DNA of 50,974 bases, taken from positions 1 through 50,974 of the forward strand of contig NZ_FOXO01000027.1 in NCBI RefSeq assembly GCF_900115735.1, given 5' to 3'. Below the pieces are notes generated by a model. The model had not been told where the DNA came from, ran no database searches, and saw only the letters and a list, made by a program, of their open reading frames with translations. The translations under genes were made by a program, and so were the position numbers. This DNA is from Butyrivibrio proteoclasticus (lineage in GTDB: Bacteria > Bacillota > Clostridia > Lachnospirales > Lachnospiraceae). This document shows positions 1 through 6,826 of this stretch, piece after piece (the first letter of the stretch is position 1; each line of letters opens with the position of its first letter).

Positions 1-91
1 ATCTAGATGATATTTCTTTATCTATGATGTTTACAATTTCTGCTGTAGCTCCCGTTTTTACAGGACTGCAATTAATGATTAAAGCATTCAT
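1..91 (-). CDS. Flavodoxin-fold NAD(P)H-dependent oxidoreductase, N-terminal part (cut by window edge)
   Basis: The minus strand opens with ATG at 91 and stays open to the window edge, giving about 30 residues beginning MNALIINCSPVKTGATAEIV. A short first beta strand followed by a GSP-like turn and a small-residue FMN-phosphate loop (NCSPVKTGAT) is the usual start of NAD(P)H-dependent FMN reductase/flavodoxin-family proteins, which carry FMN and reduce quinones or other small substrates in the cytoplasm. The gene begins 4 nt after the stop of the HD-domain remnant and has only a weak ribosome site (AAAGG about 15 nt upstream). The rest lies outside the window, so family membership rests on the N-terminal motif alone. 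Confidence 0.6.
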   Translation of the reverse strand, partial: MNALIINCSPVKTGATAEIVNIIDKEISSR

Positions 92-95
92 TGTT

Positions 96-476
96 TTATT
101 CAAAGCCTTTCTTAGCCTGCGCTATGATCTGTTCAAGAAGTTCAATTCTCTGAGTTAGTTCTTTATCCATCATATCCTTGGCGGTCTTAGTTCCCCTTGG
201 AAGTGTCATATACCATCTAGCTATATCAATCTGTTTTTGACAGGATTCGATGATCTCGGCATTTGTCTTTTCGTGAACAGAGCTCCCCATAGCCATTGCA
301 ATCCTGATAATATCGAATCTGTCGATATCATCGCTGTCTCTGATTGTGGTCTGGAATACGCTCATATCCTCAGGTAACGTGTCAGTCAGATTATGCCTTC
401 CGATTCCCTGCACTATTTCTTTATGCCCTATTTCGTTTATCTCAACGACATCTCTTTTATCAAAAACTATTTGTGT
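96..476 (-). pseudogene. HD-domain phosphohydrolase, C-terminal remnant
   Basis: The frame reads through this stretch without an ATG of its own; the only starts inside are GTG codons such as the one at 413. The segments HKEIVQGIGRHN and TTIRDSDDIDRFDIIRI resemble the second half of HD-domain phosphohydrolases, where a histidine-asparagine pair and an (I)RDADKxD motif contribute to the metal site. The N-terminal half with the H...HD ligands is absent. Instead the frame runs upstream into a histidine-phosphatase-like fragment (477-570), so this looks like the end of a deletion that fused two genes. I infer no function. A short intact protein from an internal GTG cannot be excluded. Confidence 0.55.
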
Positions 477-570
477 ATCAGAAAGACCTTTCTTAGAAAG
501 CGGTCTTGTCCTGTCATCCTTCCACAGTTTTGTCTGGTTCTGCGTGCCTAACGAAGTATATTCTAGTCAT
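477..570 (-). pseudogene. Histidine phosphatase (phosphoglycerate-mutase family), N-terminal fragment, frameshifted
   Basis: An ATG at 570 with a strong ribosome site (GGAGG, 5 nt before it) starts MTRIYFVRHAEPDKT, the classic N-terminus of the histidine phosphatase superfamily with the catalytic RH(A/G) motif. The frame hits TGA after about 18 codons. In the neighbouring frame the expected continuation WKDDRTRPLSKKGLSDTQIV follows, so one frameshift near 520-530 splits the fragment. After that the sequence passes directly into the HD-domain remnant, and the remaining roughly 150 residues of a normal phosphatase are missing. Taken together this is a dead gene, broken by a frameshift and a fusion/deletion. 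Confidence 0.65.
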
Positions 571-644
571 TTAGTCCTCCAGTCATTAATCTTCCAAGAA
601 TGCGCATCACATCTATGTTTCTTCGATGATACTATATTGAAGCG

Positions 645-690
645 CAAGAAAAAAGAGGTTCTCACGAATTACTATCGTAAAAACCTCTCT
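645..690 (-). terminator. Intrinsic terminator after the first YoaP-type gene
   Basis: On the minus strand AGAGGTT pairs with AACCTCT (plus 682-688 and 654-660), followed by a TTTTTTCTT tract. It lies 44 nt past the stop of the acetyltransferase at 734. The 21-nt loop is long. Confidence 0.6.
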
Positions 691-733
691 GCGACTCTTT
701 TTCTGACATGAATCACGCATCAACTATGTATTA

Positions 734-1480
734 TTACTTCCCAATCAGCTTAAGGAATTTCTTATCATTCATCTGCTCGTTGGTCACGTACTCGCCATCA
801 CAGAAGAAAGAATATGTTGTGATAGGAGTAGGTGCGTTCTGAGCTTCGTCTATACTTTGGATCTTGATTGCTTTGAACGGAATGTTGTTCTTCTTGGCGG
901 TTTCTTCCAAGACAGGAACATACTTAGCATTAAATGGACACTGGTTTGTGTAATAAAGCACATAGCCTTTTTCATCTATGTGTGGATGCTTGGCACATTC
1001 CTTAAAAGCTGGCTTGACAGCCTTCTCATCAAATGGCAGGTACCAAAGTTGAATACCATTATCAGCTTCATCACAAACTTCAAAGCCTTTATATTTCAAG
1101 AACTTAGGATCCGCAAGAAATGGCTTTTTCTTGGCTGATGAAAGAATGCAAAGTCCTTTCCTACCCTTTTCCTTACTGTCAGCAATACAGGCATCCAGAA
1201 GCTCTGTGGAATAGCCATGTCCTTTAAAAGAGCCAGAAACCCACAGGCAATCTATGTACATATAACCATCAGCCTCAATAGGGACCCATGCACTCTCAGC
1301 AGGAATGTACTCAATAAAGCATTTGCCACGCTCCGCGCTCTTTAAAAAGACAAGTCCCTCATCGAATCTATCTGCAAGCCAGGCTTTCTTTGATGAAACC
1401 TGAACGTCTTTATTATTGGATATAGCGCAGCAAATGTGCTCTTCCTCTAAATTGTCCTTGGTAACTCTAATATATTCCAT
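734..1480 (-). CDS. GNAT acetyltransferase with YoaP-like C-terminal domain (copy 1 of 3)
   Basis: This 248-residue protein has an N-terminal GNAT fold (residues about 1-150, with the acetyl-CoA loop region SGSFKGHGYSTELLDACI) and a C-terminal YoaP-type domain (about 165-248) containing YYTNQCPFNAKY, which looks thioredoxin-like. YoaP of Bacillus subtilis is annotated as an N-acetyltransferase of unknown substrate. I chose the ATG at 1480, not the one at 1486, because GGAGG sits 7 nt before it; the two other copies also start with MEYI(R/Q)VTK. Nearly identical paralogs lie at 28567-29307 and 35113-35856. It stands alone with its own terminator. Acetyl transfer to a small molecule is inferred from the fold only. 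Confidence 0.9.
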   Translation of the reverse strand: MEYIRVTKDNLEEEHICCAISNNKDVQVSSKKAWLADRFDEGLVFLKSAERGKCFIEYIPAESAWVPIEADGYMYIDCLWVSGSFKGHGYSTELLDACIADSKEKGRKGLCILSSAKKKPFLADPKFLKYKGFEVCDEADNGIQLWYLPFDEKAVKPAFKECAKHPHIDEKGYVLYYTNQCPFNAKYVPVLEETAKKNNIPFKAIKIQSIDEAQNAPTPITTYSFFCDGEYVTNEQMNDKKFLKLIGK

Positions 1481-1536
1481 GATCATTCCTCCAATTTACA
1501 TTACCAGATTTAGTTATTTCTTTGTGTCAGTCATAG

Positions 1537-1830
1537 TTAGAAGTTACTTGTATCTTTTTGCTTTATAGGATGTCTTATCACAGTTTTAAGTTTCTCCGGA
1601 GCTAGCTTCCTTGCATCACTTAGGTATATTTCATGATGAAGTCTTTTTTCAGTAATATCTAGTTTGTATCCCTGCTGTTCCATGAAGTCATGCATCATCT
1701 GTACCGTTGCAGGTTCGTCATCATAGGAGCCGATATGCATACACTGAACGCCCAGTCCCTCCTCAATGGTTAGGAATTCAACTTTTGAAAAAAACATTTT
1801 CTTTATCCTTGTAGCCTCTGCTATCTACCA
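1537..1830 (-). pseudogene. GyrI-like small-molecule-binding protein, C-terminal remnant
   Basis: From an ATG at 1797 the frame encodes 86 residues with the signature C-terminus of GyrI-like proteins: VQCMHIGSYDDEPATV, HHEIYLSDARK and KLKTVIRHPIK. Intact members of this family are about 200 residues long and bind small, often toxic, ligands. Reading further upstream in frame gives IAEATRIKK, the normal preceding helix, then TAG at 1825-1827, a TGG, and another stop at 1831. The N-terminal two thirds are therefore gone. AAGGA lies about 8 nt before the ATG, so a truncated peptide could still be made, but decay is the simplest reading. Confidence 0.75.
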
Positions 1831-1847
1831 TTATACTGAATAGAAAA

Positions 1848-1880
1848 TTTGCACACAATCATTATCGACTGTGTGCAAAT
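1848..1880 (-). terminator. Stem-loop terminator, GCACACA stem
   Basis: ATTTGCACACA pairs with TGTGTGCAAAT around an 11-nt loop; on the minus strand the stem is followed by TTTTC. It lies downstream of the acetyltransferase gene that ends at 2030. Confidence 0.6.
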
Positions 1881-1888
1881 AAGATCGT

Positions 1889-1923
1889 AAAAACCAATCA
1901 TGCTGATATTCGATGGTTTTTAT
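1889..1923. terminator. Second stem-loop, AAAAACCA/TGGTTTTT
   Basis: Near-symmetric arms with A-tract and T-tract ends could stop transcription in both directions. With the neighbouring hairpin it forms a tandem terminator behind the 2030-2548 gene. Confidence 0.5.
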
Positions 1924-2029
1924 TCTGATATAACTGACTATTGCATTTTATTCTGCTTCTGCCACTTTTCTTGAACTTGTTAAAATAGCAGTCGATTTAA
2001 TAAGGCTGTACTGCCTTTATTGTAGTTTA

Positions 2030-2548
2030 TTAGATTATATATTCAAAAACATAACTATCATAAGTGATATCCATATTATACTTCTTGAAGGATGTTTCTT
2101 CTTTTACATTAAATCCTAGCTTTTTCATAAGACCACATGATGCAACATTCTCCTTTGCCACTTCTGCTGTTATGGCTTTAAATGTCTGATCAGAAGCCCA
2201 CTTAATCAACTTGTCTACTACTTCTGAGGCATAGCCATTTCGCCAAAACTTTTTATTTATACAGTAGCCAACATCTATTATGCTTCCATCATCATTAGGA
2301 AATGCACAGCAAGAGCCTATTCTTTCACCATCTGCAATTTTTTCAATTACTAAATAATAACCATACTTGCTGTCTTGCATAGTATCTACAGCATTTTGAA
2401 AAACTTCATCAACGTATTCTTCAGTAGGATCACTTAGATACTTTCCATTTTCTTTGTCAAACCACATGCCGGTACAAAACTCTTTATCATCTATTTCATA
2501 ATTTCTTATTACAATTCTATCTGCAATTAACTTGCTGTCTAATTTCAT
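2030..2548 (-). CDS. GNAT acetyltransferase, RimJ/RimL type
   Basis: This 172-residue protein starts with LIADRIVIRNYEIDD and carries VGYCINKKFWRNGYASEVVDKL (strand beta4, then the acetyl-CoA pyrophosphate loop) and ENVASCGLMKKLGF (the conserved C-terminal helix), all typical of RimJ/RimL-like acetyltransferases acting on protein N-termini or small amines. A longer frame reaches 2620, but I place the start at 2548 because AGAGGACT precedes that ATG and the extra 24 residues have no family match. The first copy of the structured repeat (2681-2827) lies about 130 nt upstream in the same orientation. The substrate cannot be told from sequence. Confidence 0.85.
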   Translation of the reverse strand: MKLDSKLIADRIVIRNYEIDDKEFCTGMWFDKENGKYLSDPTEEYVDEVFQNAVDTMQDSKYGYYLVIEKIADGERIGSCCAFPNDDGSIIDVGYCINKKFWRNGYASEVVDKLIKWASDQTFKAITAEVAKENVASCGLMKKLGFNVKEETSFKKYNMDITYDSYVFEYII

Positions 2549-2680
2549 CCTATTAAGTCCTCTTTCGTTGTTTCTATAAAGGGATAGTGCAATAACTAGA
2601 ATTAAAAAAATCTTATGCAAAAAATATTACTATATTTAATACTTAAATCCAAATAGTTATAGACTTCTATTTTTGAAAAT

Positions 2681-2827
2681 GTATGACTTATTAAATGAAA
2701 TTACAGAACCCCGCACTTGCTGCGGGGTTCGTGAGAAGGTGATACAAGGGTCAACCATGCCTCATCAACGTAGTCGATTCAATTTGGCATGGTTGATATA
2801 TTCTTGAACTTTATGTTCAAGAATATA
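2681..2827 (-). ncRNA. Structured RNA repeat, copy E1
   Basis: This 147-nt stretch aligns without gaps to 10796-10942. On the minus strand the order is stem H3 (2797-2827, 13 bp, 5-nt loop), stem H2 (2751-2796, 11-bp outer helix enclosing a 6-bp hairpin with a 3-nt loop), a 20-nt linker with conserved TTCTCACGAA, and stem H1 (2706-2730, 10 bp, 5-nt loop). Sequence differences between the copies fall in pairs that keep all stems. One inner pair is G-U only on the minus strand and would be A-C on the plus strand, which points to minus-strand transcription. E1 begins 7 nt after the T-tract of the lipoprotein terminator and has no clear promoter of its own. Confidence 0.75.
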
Positions 2828-2833
2828 TAGTCT

Positions 2834-2865
2834 AAAAAAGGAAGCAACCAAGTCTGATTGCTCCC
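2834..2865 (-). terminator. Intrinsic terminator of the lipoprotein operon
   Basis: On the minus strand GGGAGCAA pairs with TTGCTTCC (one G-U pair), followed by six T residues (plus 2834-2839). It sits 20 nt beyond the stop of the lipoprotein at 2885. Confidence 0.85.
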
Positions 2866-2884
2866 TCATAAAATCAAGTTATCG

Positions 2885-4603
2885 TCAGTTACCGTCGTAC
2901 TGTTCTATTGAAGATTCTCCCTGCTCGGTTTCAATAGTTCCCTGGTCATGGTAACCAAGATTTCCGCTCATAGAAGCATCATCTGTTCCGGCAATTTGCC
3001 ATATTGCAGTACCATTTCCAATATTTGCAACCATAGTAAAGTATACATACTTGTAGTTGGTATGATCCATTCCATATGGAGTTAAGTCAGCACTAGATAC
3101 TATACCATAATTTTCATCATATAATTGTGCAAGTATATGCCCATTAGATATATGCGTATAACAAGTGACAGGCACTTTTCCTGCTACCGGTACTATGTCT
3201 CCAACAATTATCTGATTCCAGCTATCGCCGTCAGTGATCACATTTGATTCCGGCTGTGCTTCTTCTACCTGCGTTACTTCCGTAGCTGCCGCACTCTCAC
3301 TTGAATCATTGTTGTCATCAAAATCCATATTTTCAATTAAAGAAGAGGATTTAGCAAACTGTTCCATAGCTTTTTTGAATTCTGCACGAGATCTTTGAAC
3401 CAACTCTTGGTAATCTCTTTTTTGCTTAGCATAGTATTTAGCCATGGTATCCCTGTAATTCTGATAAGTCAGTTCATCCCATGAATAACCATATTCATGG
3501 AATGTTTCTGCAAGATACTGATGAACGTTATTAAGATATTCCTGACGATTATCAGAAAACATTGAAACCTTAATCGGACTCTCAGGATCGAGCCATAAAA
3601 TTTCAAAAGCATTCTCATCATACATCCACATTCTTAAAAGACCGGTATTAAATGGATATGGTTTATCATACAGCCTAACAATATCTTCTTCCCAAAGTTC
3701 CCAAACATCCATGTCTCTTAATTTTTGATTATATACCGGCGAATCCTCATCAATAGTATCGTTATAGTTGTATACTGTAACTTCCTGGCCATTTATAGTG
3801 ATTGTCTTTGTTTCACCATAGAAGGATTCAAAACTAAGTACGATTGCCTTGGATCCATTACACGAAATCAGATTATAGCCGGGGATTAAATCATCTCCCA
3901 AAGACTTTACATCATTAGTAGGAAGATTAATGTTGGCATTTGGATAAATAACATCCATACCTTTTGGTCTTATACCATCAGGAGCAGTACCACGATTCTC
4001 TGCTTCTAACAACAAAATATTCATACGATATTTATTTACTGCATCCACTATATCAACAGGATATATATCGTAGATTTCCTCATCATTTACCCATTCACAT
4101 ATAGTACCGTCTTCTGCTGTTATTGTATTGGTTTCAATTTCTCCATCTCCCAGGCCGCCTTTCATCCTTGGATCATAGAACACACCCTGAGAAGAATTCC
4201 AAAACATTGATATGTCAAGATCATCAGCAGGAATTCCATACAAAAGAGAAATCTGATCAATATACTCTTTCTGATTTAAAACGTTAAGCTCAGAGATTTT
4301 TGTATCATCATCTTTATCTGAGGAAAGCAGTTCTTCTTTTTCCTGACTGATAGCTTTTCTGACTTTAATATAAGAATTGATGTCCTTGGGATTTTCAGCA
4401 AATTCCTGCTGTGCTGTAACTAAGTCGATTTTTTCATCTTCAGATGCATCTGTCACAGCAGAATCTTCTAAGTTACCTGACATCTCAGTTACTGTAGTTT
4501 CCTTTTCAGATGAATCTTCTTCTTTTTTTGCGAATGAGCACCCGCTTAATGTGCTAATTGAAAGACACAAACACAGTGCTTTAATAAAACTATTTCTTTT
4601 CAT
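2885..4603 (-). CDS. Surface lipoprotein of unknown function (twin 2)
   Basis: The 572-residue product has a lipoprotein signal peptide: MKR, a hydrophobic core and the lipobox LSGC with Cys22, then a Ser/Glu/Asp-rich linker. It should be anchored to the outer face of the membrane. Regions shared with the adjacent gene include GVFYDPRMKGG, YSWDELTYQNY followed by a charged helix, a low-complexity Ser/Glu/Ala linker around 415-455, and a C-terminal beta-rich domain (VGDIVPVAGKVP, GMDHTNYKYVYF, IAGTDD). The twin is also 572 residues and also has Cys22, which indicates tandem duplication. I recognise no named domain. There is no good ribosome site before the ATG; the gene lies 71 nt behind its twin and probably shares its transcript. 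Confidence 0.8.
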   Translation of the reverse strand: MKRNSFIKALCLCLSISTLSGCSFAKKEEDSSEKETTVTEMSGNLEDSAVTDASEDEKIDLVTAQQEFAENPKDINSYIKVRKAISQEKEELLSSDKDDDTKISELNVLNQKEYIDQISLLYGIPADDLDISMFWNSSQGVFYDPRMKGGLGDGEIETNTITAEDGTICEWVNDEEIYDIYPVDIVDAVNKYRMNILLLEAENRGTAPDGIRPKGMDVIYPNANINLPTNDVKSLGDDLIPGYNLISCNGSKAIVLSFESFYGETKTITINGQEVTVYNYNDTIDEDSPVYNQKLRDMDVWELWEEDIVRLYDKPYPFNTGLLRMWMYDENAFEILWLDPESPIKVSMFSDNRQEYLNNVHQYLAETFHEYGYSWDELTYQNYRDTMAKYYAKQKRDYQELVQRSRAEFKKAMEQFAKSSSLIENMDFDDNNDSSESAAATEVTQVEEAQPESNVITDGDSWNQIIVGDIVPVAGKVPVTCYTHISNGHILAQLYDENYGIVSSADLTPYGMDHTNYKYVYFTMVANIGNGTAIWQIAGTDDASMSGNLGYHDQGTIETEQGESSIEQYDGN

Positions 4604-4649
4604 ATACTTTTTTAATCACTTACTTCACTTTTTATAATTTACACAAACG

Positions 4650-4672
4650 TTCAGATAATGCGAAGATCTGAA
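4650..4672. other. Stem-loop between the twin lipoprotein genes
   Basis: TTCAGAT pairs with ATCTGAA around a 9-nt loop in the 71-nt spacer. Without a T-tract it is more likely a processing or stability element than a terminator. Confidence 0.4.
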
Positions 4673-4674
4673 TG

Positions 4675-6393
4675 TTAATAACCATCGTTGCCATAGGCTG
4701 TTCCGGTAGTCATCCCTTTATCAGTCTCCACTTCACCAGTGTTACTGTGATTTAAATTTCCTGAAACAGGTGAATCCGTTCCGGCTACAAAGAACACACA
4801 TCCACCAACTCCGTTAACATAGAGGTCTGTCAAATATGCATATTTATATTTAACATGATCCATGGAAGTGCCCATATAGGAAGCCACTATCTGATGGTTT
4901 GCGTCATATAGCGTAACGCTTATTCCATTATTATCTTGGAATGTCATAACGCTTGTTGGAACCGCGCCGTTAATAGGGATAGTATCACCTACAAGCTCCT
5001 GATAATAATAGCCTTCCGGCATAGTATAACCCGAATTATTTCCTTCCTGCTTTGTTTCTTGAGAGGTCTCTGTAACTGAAGCATCAGCATTGTTCTCGTT
5101 ATTATCTGCTTCTACCTGTCTATCCGCATTATTATCTGTCTGTCCGTCATCAGAAAACGGTGGAAGCTGATTGTTACGAACATTCTGGCTGAAACCTTCT
5201 TTGAGTTTTTTGACAGCTTCCTCGCATTGTTTCATTATGCTCTCAAGCATGGCTGTCTGATAATTCTGATACGTCAACTCTTCCCAGGAATAACCTTCTT
5301 CATGAAGCTTTTTAATGCGACTTTCGTACACTCGGTTAATATAGTGCTGTCCATCGCTAACTGCACAATTTACTGTTACATAATGATAAGTTGATACTGG
5401 TTCTGTATCGTATGGGAACCCTCTATACTGATGCATTCTCAGCTCATCTATCTCAAGTATCTCAATCTGTTCTTCTTGGAGCCGCTCCAGCGATGTTATA
5501 CTATCAGTGTCGTCATATATATCATACTTACCGATAGTTTTCACTTTTACTCCATTAATCACAATATAATTATCCCCTGTTGTCGATCTATCCAAATCCC
5601 AGAATACACATTTTTTACCATTCAGATAGAAAAAAGGTGAACCCTCATCTCCCGGAGTAATCTCATCTGCTAGTAACGTGAACTCCTCGCCGGATATTAG
5701 AGGTTTCCATACCACTCGTTTAATATATGGATTATCTCCGAGGAACTGGTATACATCCCCCTTCCAATCATCATGTTTCCATTTCATTAAAGCTTCAAAT
5801 TCTTCATAGGTAAGAAAGAAAAAATCTGGATCATATGAATAATCATCAACAGATTCGTTTTCTTCTTCATCAGGAATAATAAACATACCTGTTCCAAAGG
5901 TTCCATCCTCTGCCATAGGATTATAGAATGCACCTGTCTCATCATCAACAAACTGGTCCATACTCAGATTTTCTAAAGGCAATCTATAAGCGTACGCTAT
6001 CTCATTCAGAAAGAACTGGTCTGTCAAAGCATTATATTCTTCCTGTATCTCACTGTAAGGCTTACCTGATGCAACAAGCTCATTCTGCTTGCGTGCAATG
6101 GCTGTCTGTACAGCTGAACATGCCTTTCCATCGCGCACATCCTTAGCAAATTTTTCCTGCAATTTATCAATATTAACAGTACTGTCAATATTATTATCTT
6201 CAACAGATGAAGCATCTACCGCACTGCCTGTTTTATTATCAACATCCATGTCTGTAAGACTGCTTGCTTCACCACCAGAATTCACGGGTGTTTCCGTGTT
6301 TTGTACGATTTTGTCGTTTTTCTTACCACATGCAGTCAACGTCGCCATAATGGTTATAAACGTCAAAAGTCTATATAATACTTTTCTTTTCAT
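4675..6393 (-). CDS. Surface lipoprotein of unknown function (twin 1)
   Basis: The 572-residue product has a signal peptide ending in the lipobox LTAC (Cys22) and a disordered Ser/Asp/Asn-rich stretch behind it. Its central part carries GAFYNPMAEDG, a region with IINGVKVK and the helix motif YSWEELTYQNY; an Asn/Gln/Glu-rich linker (about 420-460) leads to a C-terminal beta domain (VGDTIPINGAVP, SMDHVKYKYAYL, FVAGTDS). These elements occur in the same order in the downstream twin, though overall identity is low, so the duplication is old. The ATG overlaps the TGA of a 41-codon ORF (ATGA) and has no strong ribosome site, so translation is probably coupled to it. An extracytoplasmic role is inferred; substrate or partner unknown. 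Confidence 0.8.
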   Translation of the reverse strand: MKRKVLYRLLTFITIMATLTACGKKNDKIVQNTETPVNSGGEASSLTDMDVDNKTGSAVDASSVEDNNIDSTVNIDKLQEKFAKDVRDGKACSAVQTAIARKQNELVASGKPYSEIQEEYNALTDQFFLNEIAYAYRLPLENLSMDQFVDDETGAFYNPMAEDGTFGTGMFIIPDEEENESVDDYSYDPDFFFLTYEEFEALMKWKHDDWKGDVYQFLGDNPYIKRVVWKPLISGEEFTLLADEITPGDEGSPFFYLNGKKCVFWDLDRSTTGDNYIVINGVKVKTIGKYDIYDDTDSITSLERLQEEQIEILEIDELRMHQYRGFPYDTEPVSTYHYVTVNCAVSDGQHYINRVYESRIKKLHEEGYSWEELTYQNYQTAMLESIMKQCEEAVKKLKEGFSQNVRNNQLPPFSDDGQTDNNADRQVEADNNENNADASVTETSQETKQEGNNSGYTMPEGYYYQELVGDTIPINGAVPTSVMTFQDNNGISVTLYDANHQIVASYMGTSMDHVKYKYAYLTDLYVNGVGGCVFFVAGTDSPVSGNLNHSNTGEVETDKGMTTGTAYGNDGY

Positions 6394-6515
6394 AAGCTAA
6401 ATTCCATTCTATTTTCAAATTTTCTAAGAATGCTTTCCATAAGGTATTTACTAATCCATGCATCAATATACGCAAATCCTTTTGTCGTACTCTTGTTTTG
6501 GAATAATCTGATCAT
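6390..6515 (-). CDS. Small ORF (41 aa) coupled to the lipoprotein operon
   Basis: An ATG at 6515 preceded by AAAGGTGA opens a 41-codon frame (MIRLFQNKSTTKGFAYIDAW..., ending RMEFSL). Its TGA overlaps the ATG of the lipoprotein in an ATGA, and its ribosome site is much better than the one in front of the lipoprotein. The peptide is basic with an amphipathic C-terminal half and no export signal. It could be a real small protein, a leader whose translation delivers ribosomes to the lipoprotein gene, or the tail of a lost gene. Its start codon lies inside a 16-bp palindrome. I do not recognise a family. Confidence 0.5.
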   Translation of the reverse strand: MIRLFQNKSTTKGFAYIDAWISKYLMESILRKFENRMEFSL

Positions 6516-6524
6516 ATATGATCA
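6509..6524. promoter_or_regulatory. 16-bp perfect palindrome over the start of the small ORF
   Basis: TGATCATATATGATCA is perfectly symmetric and includes the ATG of the 41-codon ORF and part of its ribosome site. It could be an operator or a structure that hides the start site. Confidence 0.4.
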
Positions 6525-6558
6525 CCTTTCAGTTATGTTTTGTATTTATGAATACAAC

Positions 6559-6612
6559 AAAAAGCCCAAAGGCACACTCTGATTGTATTCAGAATCCGCC
6601 CTTGGGCTTTTT
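6559..6612. terminator. Bidirectional intrinsic terminator
   Basis: AAAAAGCCCAA pairs with TTGGGCTTTTT around a 32-nt loop, with A and T tracts on both sides. It separates the AAA-ATPase gene from the lipoprotein operon. Between it and 6827 I see only a weak GCGATT/AATCGC stem at 6783-6809. Confidence 0.75.
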
Positions 6613-6826
6613 ATATTCATCAAGAGGAGCACAGCTACTGCTCTGCTCTACAAATTCCTTCCCATTTATCATAAATAGTCAACATCCTTGTTTCCCACAT
6701 ACTGTTCAAAAAGCATAATTATTTATGCACTCACACACGTATGTATTTTATAAAAAAACGTAGGAAAAATCAAGGGTTGAGAGCGATTAAGATACTAAAT
6801 CTCAATCGCAATTTACAGCATTTTTA

